Source: Neocallimastix lanati (nom. inval.)
Taxonomy: Eukaryota > Neocallimastigomycota > Neocallimastigomycetes > Neocallimastigales > Neocallimastigaceae
DNA length: 64,000 bases
Direction: 5' to 3'
NCBI GenBank assembly: GCA_016946835.1
Contig: JACVTC010000016.1
Location: 1,737,501 to 1,801,500 of the forward strand
The translations under genes and the position numbers were made by a program. This document shows, piece after piece, positions 43,681-58,690 of the stretch (positions are counted from its first letter, which is position 1; every line of letters begins with the position of its first letter). A model generated the notes under the pieces. It saw only the letters and a list, made by a program, of their open reading frames with translations. It had not been told where the DNA came from and did no database searches.

Positions 43681-43874
43681 AATAATTTTAATTGGAAAAA
43701 TATATTGAATATGGTTAAATTATTTTTACCATAAATTATTAATAAATAATTTATATAAAAATTCAATTTTATATGGTTAAAATAGTTCATATATGGCTAA
43801 ATAATAACTTATAATGGAAATAAATAATTTAATAATTAAAATAATTATATTATTGGCATTGAAATACTTCTTTT

Positions 43875-43906
<32 letters not shown>

Positions 43907-44206
43907 TTATTTATTTATTATTTATTTATTATTTATTTATTTATTTATTGAAAAAAAATTATTAACATTTACTTTTTTACCAAGATTTTTATTTATTTTT
44001 AATAGATTTAATACTGTTATATTCATAAAAATTACATATATATTTTATTATATTAAATGCATGTATTAATGATAATTGAATTAAAACAAACTTATAAATA
44101 ATTTTAAACTATTTGTATCATAAACTGTATAAACCATACTATATATTATTATTACTAGAATATGTGAATTTTTTTTTTTTTTTTATTTTACTTCTGGTGT
44201 GTAGTT

Positions 44207-44238
<32 letters not shown>

Positions 44239-44242
<4 letters not shown>

Positions 44243-44460
44243 CCGGGAATATTGAGGTAGTCACAACACTTCCGTATACTTTTGTATAAGTGAGTAAGTA
44301 TTGTCCCTACTGGACGGCCTTACTGAGTGATCAGCATCGGCGTCCTGACATGCATGTTATTGCTGAGAATTTCTAGTACGCTTTTTCTCGGAGTGCCTCT
44401 CCAATTCCTAACTTCCCTTTGAAACGAGTATAACCTAACCCAACGAAAATTGGTAATTTA
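44239..44460. other. GC-richer block of unknown identity after a poly-A run
   Basis: About 220 bp beginning GGGCCCGGGAATATTGAGG directly after ~30 A residues. On the minus strand one frame is open for about 45 codons (ITNFRWVRLYSFQREVRNWR ... MLITQ) and then meets a stop. I checked it by eye against 5S rRNA, U1-U6 and SRP RNA and saw no convincing match. A retroelement ORF1 remnant or an unrecognised structured RNA ending in a T-run on the minus strand are both possible. Confidence 0.4.
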
Positions 44461-44611
44461 GTAGAATAGATACATATGTACCCAAATGCTAGAAATTAAT
44501 TCCCTCCTAAAAAATATTAAATGACAGTACTTTTGCAACCATTTCAAGTCCACAATTAAGTCAGTATCTTGTCAATATTACTTCGGAGATTGAGAATAAT
44601 AATTATAAATG

Positions 44612-44721
44612 TGTTGTATTTCGGAACGTGGAATATAGATAAAAATTAAATCGTAATTTAACACTATATATTTTTCTTTATTTAAATATTTATAAATAAA
44701 TAAAAATAAATATAAATGGGA

Positions 44722-44756
<35 letters not shown>

Positions 44757-45391
44757 TAAAGCTAATTGAATAAATTAATAATAAATTATAAAAAATTAAA
44801 TATATTTTAAAATCAAACATATTTTATTTTTAACCATTAAAAAAAAGAAAAAAAATCCAAAATTTGAAACCATTAAAAAAAAGAAAAAAAATTCAAAATT
44901 TGAAACAAGTGAAAACAAAAGAACAAATTATTATAAATAAAAAACACTAAATATAATTTATATCTTTAAAATTAAATATAATTAAATATTTTATTATAAT
45001 TTTAACTAAAAATATTAAAAAATATTTTTAAAATTAAATATTATATATAAATGTTAGAATATGTGAAATATATGAAAAATAAACTTAAATGTATTGAAAC
45101 ATATTGTAATATAGATAATGTACAAGCCACAATATATTATTAAAGAATTTAATTTAAAATATCCTTATAACTTTTCACCATATAATAAAATATATCTTTA
45201 AAACTAAATATTATTAAATGCTTTTTTTTTTTTTATTATTGTTAACAAAAAATATTAAAATATATATAAAAATTAAATATTAAATATTATTTATTATATA
45301 TTATTTATTTTATATAATTTATAACACTCTTACATAAACCATTATTTAAGTACGCCACATTTCAAATAAAATTATATTCCGAAATGCAACA
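44612..45391 (-). repeat. Candidate copia LTR (780 bp)
   Basis: Bounded by TGTTGTATTTCGGAA on the left and TTCCGAAATGCAACA on the right, an inverted pair of ~15 bp with one mismatch and the TG..CA ends of LTRs. On the minus strand the right end is preceded by a short purine tract, GGGAG, as expected of a polypurine tract. Decayed copia pol lies just beyond it in the right orientation. Inside are a T-run and a tandem duplication (ACCATTAAAAAAAAGAAAA ... TTTGAAA) at 44835-44905. The long terminal inverted repeat is unusual for an LTR, so a MITE-like element is the alternative. Confidence 0.5.
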
Positions 45392-45639
45392 CTCCCATAT
45401 AGAATAATTAAGTGCTGGTAACTCCTTATCATAAAATATTTTAATAAAGTTAAACATAAATTTAAACCATAATAATTCCTGATTCTTAACATTTATTTAT
45501 CCTATTTATTAGTAATATATTATTTAATATTTAAAATTATAATAAAAATAAAAGTATTGATTAAAATGTTAATTAAAAATTTGAACAAAAAAAAAAAAAA
45601 AAGAAAAAAATACTAATTTTTTAACATTCCAAATTATTA

Positions 45640-46860
45640 TTAATTGGCTTTATTTGCAAAATTAGTTATTTGATTTTTATTAACATCTCTTGTTAAAAAA
45701 TATCGGCTAAATTTTTTCTTTAGATTTAACATAACTTAAAATTACTTTTTTTCTTTCAGTATTTTTTTTTATTGAAGTAGTAATAGCTTACTCTAACATG
45801 TTTAAATATTTTTTTTTTTACTAATAGCATAATTTTCAGTAGCAAATAAAGATGTTCTATTGTCTTCTTTTACATTTATTATAAATTTCTTTTTGATTAC
45901 TTCATTAAGTGGATTTTTATAATCCATAAACTATTTGCTACAGCTTCAGATAGAGTAATATATTCTACTTCTGCGGTAGATCTTGTTACTGATTGTTGTT
46001 ATCTTGATATCTAAGCAATTGATCCTGAGGTTAAGAGAAAGATAATTTCTGAGGTTGATTTGCAATTTGATAAATCTCAAGCAAAATCGGAATCTATATA
46101 ACCAACTAACTTTAATATACCTTTTATATTAAATATAATAATTTTTAGTTTGATTTAAATATTTAAGAAAATTAACTACCTTATTCCAATCTAATATTGT
46201 TGGATTTAAATTTTTTTCTTTATGTTTTATGTTTTGTAAATAGAGGATATATTTGGTCTTGTTGATATAGATATGTGTGTATTAAGCAGTTAATTCGGCT
46301 CTGGCAGATAGTTTTATCAAATGGTGGTTTTTGTTAATTAATCTTTCATCATCACCTGTACATGGAGTAGAAGCATTTTAATTTTCTTTGATATTAAATC
46401 GCTTCAAAACATTTTCAATGTAATATTCATGGGAGATTGTATATCGATAATTTATATCTTTTAACATTTAAATTTAAAATGTGACTCGATCTCTTCTTCT
46501 CATTTAGATATTTTTAAATTTATTCTTAATAATATTAATAATTATAGAAATTTCTTCTCTAATATCTGTAATGAACATGCCATCTTCATACAAGACTATC
46601 ATACATATTACATTATTTTTATTGTCCTACTTAACGAATAAATATTATTCACTTTTTAATTGATATAGTCCTTTTTCAATTAAAAATTTTGTTAATTAGT
46701 TGAAATCATTAGCGACCAGCCTGCTTCAAACTGTATAATACCTTATTATAATTTATAGTAACCTTTGTTATAATCTTCATGACCTTCTGATAATTTCATA
46801 TAAATATCAGTGGGTCATTCAGCATTGAGACATGCACCAGTCAAATCTAATTGTTGGATA
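45640..46860 (-). mobile_element. Ty1/copia pol relic (reverse transcriptase and RNase H)
   Basis: Minus-strand translation from ~46850 gives QLDLTGACLNAE, IYMKLSEGHEDYNKG, then FEAGWSL, then a region recalling the YVDDM box. At 46130-45900 it gives LVGYIDSDFA, STSEIIFLLTSGSIA and STAEVEYITLSEAVANSLW. These are recognisable copia RT and RNase H blocks (compare the usual GYSDADWAG and STEAEY motifs) with many stops and frame changes. Integrase and gag are not visible, so the element is truncated and inactive. Confidence 0.8.
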
Positions 46861-47137
46861 CTCTAATTTAAAAAAAAAAAAAAATTCTTATATTGAAATA
46901 ATAATTATTTTCATAAAGATCTTAATACTAAGAAAAGTCTTTATTGTTTGTTTTATCAATAAATTATTATTTATTTTTATTTTTAAAAATATTAAATATA
47001 AAATCTTTGAATTTAATATATCTAACTGCTTCATTTATTTCTTTATATTTATCTTTTGTTTTATTTTCCTACCTTCATTTAAAAAAAAAAAAAATAATTG
47101 GTAAATTATTTTGCATCAATAATGTGTATACCTATTT

Positions 47138-47197
<60 letters not shown>

Positions 47198-47357
47198 AAA
47201 AAAATTGTTTATTTACAACTTGATTGAAAAAATATTTATTTTTTGTAAAATTTTGCTGTTTATGTTATATGGATGATACATAATATATATTATAACTATT
47301 AAAATAATTATTATTAGTGTACTTTATATATTATATATTTATCTAATTTTTTTGCAT
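46861..47357. other. AT-rich region with long T-run
   Basis: Contains a ~55-bp poly-T (47140-47193) and no gene. Short hydrophobic frames here are low-complexity artefacts. Confidence 0.5.
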
Positions 47358-47838
<481 letters not shown>

Positions 47839-48154
47839 TAATATATGGTTGAATAATAGACCTTTAAAAGTAAATGGCACTTTATGTTATTGGATAAAAA
47901 ACTAGAGAAAAAAAAATAATCATTTATTAATTAAAATGAATTGATTGACTTTCAAAAATAAAAATAAAAATAAAAAATAAAAAATAAAAAATAAAATAAA
48001 AAATAAAAAATAAAAAAGTAAAAATTAAAAGTAATAAAATACTATATATATAAATTATATATATTAAGTATTAATTATCATTTATATTTTATTTTATTTA
48101 TTTTGTAAGTACTCCTAAACTTTTAGTGTTCTTTTTCTCCTTTATTTATTTATT

Positions 48155-48187
<33 letters not shown>

Positions 48188-48465
48188 TTTTTTTTTTTTT
48201 TTTTGGTTATTACAATTATTTATTTATATTATTCTAATTTTTATTTTTTTTTTATTTTTATTTTTATTTTTTTATTTTATTCTTGATTATTTTATTAATA
48301 TTATATTTTTCTTTTTTGTTTTTCCTTTATATATATAATCATTATATACATATAATCGTATTTATAATTCTTTTTCTTAATAACTATTTTAATTATTATA
48401 TATATTTTTAATGATATTTTAAATATATATAAATATTTATTTTTATTCTTATTTTTATATTTTTC

Positions 48466-48507
<42 letters not shown>

Positions 48508-48734
48508 CCATTTAAATATACTATCTATTTTAATAAAAATAGTTAGATATACAATAATAATTAAATAGTAAAAAATAAATTTTTTTATATATGTGATATT
48601 AATTTTAACAACTATATACATAAATATATTAATGTATGTATATACATGAGTTGATATATGATTAATATATAATTAACAATTATTATTTTTTTTTTTTAAA
48701 TATATTAATAATATTTCAATTATATAAAATTATC

Positions 48735-48765
<31 letters not shown>

Positions 48766-48993
48766 TAAAAAAATAAAATAAAAAATAGAAAAAAAAAATA
48801 AAAAAAAAAAAAAAAAAAGATAAAAATTAAATAAAATTTTGGTCATTAATTATTTTTCATAAATTTATAATTTTATTTAATTCTTTTTCTTTCTTTCTTT
48901 TTATATATATATATTTGTTTTGTTATAAAATTTATTATATATCCTAAATATATTATAAAGAAATAATTTGAATTTAACAGATTAATTAGAACT
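47839..48993. other. Low-complexity intergenic region
   Basis: AAAATAAA words, ATT repeats, T-runs (48471-48507) and A-runs (48736-48763, 48803-48818). No gene. The right end is the 3' flank of the SH3-protein gene. Confidence 0.5.
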
Positions 48994-49523
48994 TTAAGCG
49001 TTACTGCTACTACTTCCACTAGTATTTCCATTTGCACTTCCACTAGCATTAGCAATTTCACTTCCATTATTACTACCACTTGCATTTCCACTAGCACCAG
49101 CATTTCCATTATTATTTCCACTTGAACTTCCGCTTCCACTAACATTTCCATTATTACTATCATTAGCATTTCCACTAGGACTTTCACCTGCATTTTGATT
49201 AAATGTGATGCTACCAACATTACCATTTGGTGTGACATTAATATTAAGATTTAAATTTAAAACATTATTATTGTTATTATTAATATTTAATTTTAATGCG
49301 TTAGATTTATTTTCTAGTTTTTTTCTTTCAATAGTATTGAGATAAAGGTATTCTTCAACATTTAGTTTTCCTAATAAATAATTAAGGTCAAGTGACGATT
49401 TTTCAACTATGTTAAATAGTTACATTAAATTAGGTATAGAATATTTTCAGTTTAGATTAAATAAAAAATTATAATATAATATAATATGATATAATATTGA
49501 TAAATAATTTTTTATTAGTTTTC

Positions 49524-49555
<32 letters not shown>

Positions 49556-52020
49556 AATTTTAATTAATTATAACTATATATATTGTTTAATTAGTTATAT
49601 ATATAATATATTTATATATATTATATAAATATCTAATATTTAAATTAAATTTTCATATTTATCATTACCACTATCATTATTATTACTAATTGTATAATTA
49701 TTGATATTGAATAATATTCTTTTTTATAAATAAAAAAGAAATAAATGAATAAAAAATAATAATAAAGAAAAAAAAAAACTTACATTTTGGATCATTTTCA
49801 CTAGTACTGGCTTGATATTTTACAGTGTGACTACTAGATCTTGGTTTACATCTGTATTTTTCACTGAGTTGATAAGGATCTCTATTATTACCGTTAACAT
49901 CGACAACCTTAATAACAACACCTAATGGGAATACACCAGTTGTATCTTTAGTAAGGTTTTTACCATGTGCCCAACCATCATCATATGTACCTTGTCCAAA
50001 CGAGATAACATCTCCTGGAGAAATTTGGAATTCATCATTAAACTGTGGATTGTAATAATATTGGGCAACAAAGACATGCTCATTTGGTTGTACTTTTTTG
50101 GAGATAGTATCAATATAACTTGGTAGAGTTCCTTTGTTAGTTTCTTGTATAACTTCAGCATTACCTTTATTTTGTAATGTTGAAACTGATGAAATGGAAT
50201 TACGAGAATTTTCATTAGATACAAGTGAGCTAGCAATAGGTACAATTGGTGGTGATGGAATTTGGTATCCTGAATTATTACCAGAGTAACTATTTTGGTA
50301 ATTGTCAGCTGGAATATTTCCATTTACAGAATTTTCTAAAACGGGTGAATTTCTATATGTATAATTATTTTCATTTTTATTATTTATATTATTATAATTT
50401 ATTGGTGTAGGCTGAGATTGAATTACTGGAGATTGCATAGATTGAAAATGCATATGTGGAGAGTACATTGGAGGAGTTGCCATTGGCGCAGATGGTAATT
50501 GTGAAGATTGCAACGGTGGTGATGGCACTACATTTGAAACATATTCCGGAACAGCATTTCTCATCATTGGAGAGTCAGAACGAATATTATTTAAAATCTT
50601 AGTACCATTTATAGGATTAACATTTTGTAATTTTGGTGAACTGGTAAAAGAACTATTACTATTATTATTAATAATATCATTAGTTGCTACAACACTGGTG
50701 TTTGCTGATTGATTAATATTTTGTGAATTTAATGATGCAAAAGATGAATTTGAATTATCTTTATTATCAGATAAAACTTCTTGATGAGGTTTATTTAGAG
50801 GAACTGGTTCGGATTTCAAAGTGGTTTTTTGAATATTATTTGGCTTTACAGGAACAATTTTGATATCATCATCATCATCAGCTTGTAAAGTAACATTAAT
50901 AGTTTCTGAATTTTTCTTATTTCTTTTTCCCTTTTTTACTAATACTAATAAAACAATAATTAAAACAACAATTAATCCAATTCCTCCGCAAATAAGTCCA
51001 TTTTTTAATGTGCCATTTGTTGACTTTGGACTATCGTTAGGATTTCCGTTAGATTTTATGTTTTCAAATTCACTTTTTTGATTATTATGATGACAGCCTA
51101 ATGTTTTATAATATTCTAATTTCTTATTAACCTCTGAATTATTATTATAATAATCTTTATAATCTTCTTTTGCACTCTTTTCTATTTTTTCAATAAAATT
51201 TCTAAAATCATCTAGAGTTTCTAACTTATTAGAATTATCTTCTCTTTTTGTTATATTGGGTTCTGATGATTGATCCATTTTTTCTTCAAATGGTGGGTGT
51301 TTTGGTGGAAGATTTGTTGGAAGAACTGATGGAGTTTTTGTTTGAGGAATCTTCGGTGGAAGAGATCTTGATGAAGTAGTGGTTGGTTGAATTTCGTCTG
51401 ATTCAGTATAACTTTCATTATCATGATTTTTTGTATTATTATTAATACTTTCATTTATATTATTTTCTGATTTGTCATTTGAAGCATCTATTTATTAAAA
51501 TATTAATTATTTAATATTTTAATATTAACAAAATACATTCACAACCTTTCTATTAAATTTTTATAATAATACAACTTACCAATTTCGCAAATTTTGTGGT
51601 GTAATATTGAAAGTGAATCTTCCAAATCTTTTTTTATTATTTTTTTGTTTATTATATAATTGATTATTAATTTTTTCCCTACTATTTATTTATTATTTTT
51701 AGTAATATATATTACCTTTTAAAGTTTCTTCTTTGTCATCTTGTTTGGCAGTAGCATTAGTACAAGATTCAATTATATCTTTAACAACTTTATATTTATA
51801 AATATATTTATAAACATTTAATACATAATATTTTTAAATTAATAAATTTAAAATATAATATTTTAATATTTACTTTCATAGTTATTGTCTCCATCGTATT
51901 CATGTTGTACTTCGTCTAATTCTATATTTATAAATAATTATAATATTAATAAATAAATTAAATTAATAACACCAATATATATTATAATTATTGAAATTTT
52001 TAAATATTCTTACTTGGCAT
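48994..52020 (-). CDS. Single-pass membrane protein with SH3 domain
   Basis: Six exons: 52014-52020, 51874-51921, 51716-51787, 51580-51627, 49784-51487 and 48994-49406. They sum to 2292 bases, or 763 residues, in consistent phase 1. The N-terminal half is acidic and Pro/Thr-rich (SRSLPPKIPQTKT, NLPPKHPP). A single membrane helix, LICGGIGLIVVLIIVLLVLV, is followed by a basic stop-transfer KKGKRNKK. A Ser/Asn/Pro-rich linker leads to an SH3 domain: FVAQYYYNPQFNDEFQI, SPGDVISF, DDGWAHGKN and TGVFPLGVV. The C-terminal exon is a short helix-like stretch and then Gly/Asn/Ser repeats. No signal peptide is visible. The layout resembles fungal Fus1-like membrane SH3 proteins, which act at sites of polarised growth, but orthology is not shown. 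The first coding exon of only 7 bases is the least certain part. Confidence 0.78.
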
Positions 52021-54677
52021 TTTGAATTTATACCGATAAATAAGTATTAATTTGTTATTGTTAATATTATATACTTTATATATATTTAATTATTAATTAT
52101 TATTATTATTTTTTTTATTTTGTAAGGTATATTCCTTTTTTTTTCTATTATATTTTTTTAAATAAAGAATGAATATAAATTAATTTAATGAATTAATTTT
52201 TAAATTTAAATTATATTTAATATTACCTTATTTTTTATTTTATTTTATTTTACTTTATTTTATTTTAGACTTCAATTTATTAAAAATTTTTCTTTTTATA
52301 TATATTTATAAAAAATTTTTTTTTATATATTATGAAAATTTAATAATAAAAACAATTATATTCAATTTTAAGTTTTTATAAAAATTTCTTCTTAATATAT
52401 ATAAAAAACTTATATAAAGGAAGACTAATAAAAGTATCAATAAATTAATTATTATCAAATCAAATCAATTTAAATTAATAATTTTATTGTATTTTATTTT
52501 TATTTAAAATAATGTAATTAAATTATTTCTTTTCAATTAAAGCAAAAATAGTCTTTTTTCTTTTACTTATTTTATTTATCTACTTTATAATATTTTTTCC
52601 TAATATTTTTTTTAATTGAAAACGTAAATTTATATACATAATTCTAAATTTATTTTATTTTTTTCTTTTTTTTATTTTAATTTTTTTTTTTAAAGAAAGA
52701 AAAGAAAAAAATAAATTTTTTTTTTCCTCTTTTCTCTTTTATGAATCTATTTTCTATTTTCTTTTCGATAATTTAAAAATTTATATTAATAAATATATTA
52801 ATTAAAATAATATATTGTGAATTGATTGTTACATATATTTTCATAAATTAAACTATCTAATTATTTAATTATTTAATGGTACAATTTATACAAAAAAAAA
52901 AAAAAATATATATATATGTATAAAATAAATATAAAAAATTAATATATATTAAATAATATATATTCTTTGAATAATTTAAAAGTATATAGTTTTGTATAAT
53001 TAATTAGTGGATGAAAAATTAAAATTAAAATTTAAATAAATAAAGAAATAATAAATAAACAGATAAATAAGTATGTAAATAAATAAATAAATAAAGAAAT
53101 AAATGGATAGATATAAAAATATTATATAATATTTATTTATATATATAAGATTATCAATTATATAATTTAAATAAACAAAATATATTTAATTATATATATA
53201 TATTTTTTAATAAAAAAAGATGGACTTTTTATCATTATTTATTAAATATTTAATGTTTATTATTATTTGAATTATTAATTATCTTTTATTAATTATTTAT
53301 TAATTTTTTTTTTTTTTTTAAAAATTCTTTATTTGGGAATATAAAATGACGTTTTCTTTTTTGTACAACGTTTTTATGATACTTTCATTCATTTAATTAG
53401 AAAAATATAAAAAATTAAAATTATTAAATGTTATATTCCATTAATTTGTATTCATTTTTGGTGTATAATGCATTTCATACCATAATATATTATTCATATA
53501 ATATTAGTTAATTGTTTCTATATATCAAAGTTTGTCCAAATTAAAAATTTAGTCAAACTTTATCCTATATTAAAATGAAAATTTATTTATTTATATATAT
53601 GTTGAGTCAAAATTAAATTTGTTCAATTATATATTATAATAATTATATATATTTAATATATTATATAATATATTAACTCTATTTAAGAAGAAGAAAAAAA
53701 AAAAGATTTTGAAAATAATTATAAAATAAAAAAAAAAAATAAAAAGAAATATAAGAAAAAGAAAAAAAAATAATTGAATAATAAAAAAAATATAAAGAGT
53801 ATTTATTAATAAATAATAAAATAAATAAGTAAATAATAAATAATTGAATAATTAAATGCAAAAAAAATATTAAGAGTATTTATTAATAAATAATAAAATA
53901 AATAATAAATAAAAAAAATAATTAATAATAAATAAATAAATAAATAAATAAATATTAAACAAATAAATGATACCTTAAATAAATAAATGATACATAATGT
54001 CATAATATAATATATTTTTTATTTTCAATTAAAGGATTTAATAAATATATTATTATAATTTGATTGGTTAATCAGTAATATAAATTAAAAATTAAAAAAA
54101 AAATAAATTATTCTTTCATATTATTTTTTTCTTTATTTTGAAGTAATTTATTTGTTTGCATGTTGTACTTTATTAGTATATATATATATATTTTTTTTCT
54201 TCAAATTCAATATAGAGTTATTGACATTGTAATAATAATGTAATAGTAAACTAATTATAAGTATAGCTTTAATACCTTTTTTTTTTTTTTTTTTTTTTTT
54301 TAAATATTAAAAAAAAAACATTAAATATTGGAATTATTTTTGTATAATTTAAATGAATTTGAAATCTCCAGCAGTAAAAATGTAAAAGTAAAGAATTTAT
54401 TAATCATTTGGATAGATATAAAAACATAATTCAAAATATTAAGAATATTAATTATTATTCAGAATATTTATTAATATTTAATATTTAATTGTTATTTTAA
54501 CAAAAATAAGTAAATAAATACATATTCAAGTAACGGTATTTGTTATTCAAATGTTATATATTAAAATCATTTATCCTTTTATTGTAATCTTTTAAAATAA
54601 AAAAAAAGAAAAAATATCTTTAAATAAAATTATATGGTAACCATTAATTTTTCTCTCTCTCTAAGACCAAAAATATA
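52021..54677. other. Gene-free AT-rich intergenic region
   Basis: AT-rich sequence with T-runs and AAAT words. A stretch of ~85 bp ending GAGTATTTATTAATAAATAA is duplicated at about 53771 and 53850. No gene seen. Confidence 0.5.
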
Positions 54678-54825
54678 TTACAATTCCATTTTGGGTGAAT
54701 CATTGTTTGAATTAGGACTATTATTATTGATGTTTAATAAATTAGAAGGATTATTTCTAGGTATAGAAGTTTTTTTTTTGTCCTTTTTCTTGTTAGTATG
54801 ATATTGATTTACTTTGTGGTAGTTT
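54678..54825 (-). pseudogene. Orphan exon or gene remnant, Asn/Ser-rich C-terminus
   Basis: A minus-strand frame reads NQYHTNKKKDKKKTSIPRNN and continues to DSPKMEL and a stop at 54678-54680. Composition and ending are like a real host-gene C-terminal exon, and unlike the flanking random AT sequence. I find no convincing upstream exon, only T-runs and a 46-bp direct repeat at 54838-54930. It may be the last exon of a decayed gene. Confidence 0.3.
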
Positions 54826-56440
<1,615 letters not shown>

Positions 56441-56449
56441 AAAGCCCAA

Positions 56450-57070
56450 AAAACTCCAAAACAAACCTCAATTAAAAGCGGTTTGAGCATTTTCAGTATT
56501 CTATCAATAAGACCTTTGTAAAGGTAACATTGTAAAAGAAATTGAATTAAGGATAAAGGAAATTAGAATACAAGTTTTAAAGTAGAAAGGTATGTTTCTA
56601 TTGGTTAGAAATCTAAAAAAAAGAGTTAACTGTATAGTTTTATTTTGTGATATATCTTAGCAATAATAAGCTCGTAATCCAATGATTCATTGAAAGATAT
56701 TTCAAGATATGTATATTGATTAGTGCTTGGTAAGACGGTTCATGCCAAGCTTAAATGTTGAATTTTCATAGTTAATGGTATAAAGTTTTTTTTTTTTTTT
56801 TTTTTTTTGTTTTGTTTTGTTTTGGTTAAACAAGAACAAGTGAAGTGCATTTACTAATTCCAAAGGTCATTTCATTTTTGATACCCCAATCATGAGCTTT
56901 AATTTAAAAGGTTTTTTTTTAAGAGAGCATCTTTTTAGGGCTAACAAAACAATAGCATCAGTAAAGAGGCCACCACAACATTTTTTTTCTTTTAATAATC
57001 ACACCATATCTCTTGCATTTATCCAATATGTCCTTGATAAATATATTAAATAAAAAAATAGATGATATAG
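56450..57070 (-). mobile_element. Decayed LINE ORF2 fragment (RT region)
   Basis: Minus-strand reading matches the intact LINE around the FADD box and the following segments: CCACCACAACA and GGTCATTTCATTTTTGATAC at 56860-56990 correspond to 33840-33970. The region near 56700 corresponds to the YTYLGIPF part. Many stops and frame changes; clearly older than the 58.7-60.3 kb copy. Confidence 0.7.
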
Positions 57071-57189
57071 AGACACCTTGGGAACTCAACTACAATATAT
57101 TGAAAATTATAAGGGATGGTAATATGAGGATTCTTAAGAAATCTTTTTATGGAATAGAGTGCTTTTCTAAGATTATTATTCATTCTCTG

Positions 57190-58690
57190 TATTATTGGTT
57201 TCAATTCTAAATTATTTGAAAAAACGGTACACCTAAGTAGGTATAGCAATTGGTTTTAGGTAACTCTTGACTTGAAAGATAAAAGGTAGGGTTACTATTA
57301 TTAAGAAATTTTGAAACTTCCCCTCGTGCTACTAAACTGGCACATTTATTGATATCAAATTGTATTTAATTAATTTCTAGCCCACTTACTGGCTAACTTT
57401 AACAACTTCTTAAGTTGAGATCTTGTTGGAGTACATAACACATTGTCATCTGCAAAGAGACCTCCACAACAAAGTTTATCACCAATAAAGATTCCATATT
57501 TATCACATTTATTAAAAATGTCATTAATGAACAACTTAAAAAAAATTGGTGAGAGGGGACAACTTTGACAAACACCTTTCTTAATACTAAATGATTCTGA
57601 TAATTGTCCATCGACCCTTGCATAAGTCTTGGAAGATAAGTATAAATTTTCAATAAATTTATAACACTTAACTTCTAATACCTAAGTGATGAATTTTCAT
57701 TTTTCATTATATCTGAGAATAGAGTCATATGCCTTTTTGAGGTCCAAAAAAAGAAAAGGTTAGTATCTTTACATTCAAATTTTCATCTCTGACATATTAT
57801 TCTTAATGAAGTGTAAAGACTTATACATTCTTCTCGATTACGAAATTCATATTGTTCTGGTCTAATAAATCCTATATCAATTCCATATTTAGAGATTCTA
57901 TTAATGATGATTTTTTTACTATAATTTTTAATCCATTATTAATAAGAGAGAATGCCACAATAGTTATTACCATCTGATGGATTGTCCTTTTTATAGATAG
58001 AAACTATCGATGTGTTATTCCATGATTTTGGAAAATCATTATTCTAAATACGGTTGATTAAGGCTTTGAGACATTTAAAGCCAGATGAAATAATACTATT
58101 ATTATCACTTGATTCTTCTGAAACATCTTTACCAGGAATCAAAGCTTTGAAGAATTGCATTGGAATACCATCTGAACCACAAGCTTTAAAGTTAGGGGTA
58201 GATGAGACCGCTTCATTAATTTCTTCATCTTTAATATTTTGGTTAATTTTCCATTCTTGTTGCCTTGGACTTCCCGAATTCCTAAGTGCATCAGAATCTT
58301 TCCAGAAATCTTTAGAAAGACTATGACCTGAAGAATCCAACCCTAAGAATTTATAATGAGAATGTCAAGCTTTTAATTTTTCATCTGTAGAAGAAACTAG
58401 TTCATTGTTATTTTTTTTTTAATAGGATGAGAGACCGTGAAAGATTGATTATTTATTTTTGTATTCTTTTTTACCCATTTCCATGTTTTCCTAATTTCTA
58501 ATTTTAATCCAATATAAATTTTCCTTTTTTTCCTATATTGGTTATATTTTTTATGAATTGATTTACATAGTCTATTATACGAGTCAATCTACAATTTTAG
58601 CATATTCGTTGGAATCACATGCAGATTTATAACGCTTAATTTGTTTATATTTTATATATGTTTTACCTTTGAGGACACAATAAATGTAAT
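57190..58690 (-). mobile_element. Decayed LINE ORF2 copy of a diverged subfamily
   Basis: From high to low coordinate the minus strand gives YKSACDSNEYAKIVD, a linker, then CGSDGIPMQFFKALI (compare APGPDGIPIEFFKAFF), then CPLSPIFFKLFINDIFNKC and CCGGLFADDNVLCTPT, then a YLG-type end. Several frameshifts and stops. Sequence divergence from the intact LINE is clear, so this is another subfamily or an old copy. The younger copy at 58.69 kb abuts its right end. Confidence 0.8.

Noticed and set aside
44239-44460. 5S rRNA, U1 snRNA or SRP RNA gene
   Set aside because: A few words recall these RNAs (CCCGGGCCC before a T-run, AATACTTAC, GCTGATCA) but the diagnostic internal sequences are missing.
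48873-49238. Minus-strand Met/Val/Leu-rich frame
   Set aside because: Out-of-frame reading of the last exon of the SH3-protein gene, whose true frame is Gly/Asn/Ser-rich and ends at 48994.
57013-57249. Short frames on both strands near 57.1 kb
   Set aside because: They lie in and between decayed LINE pieces and show no conserved motif.
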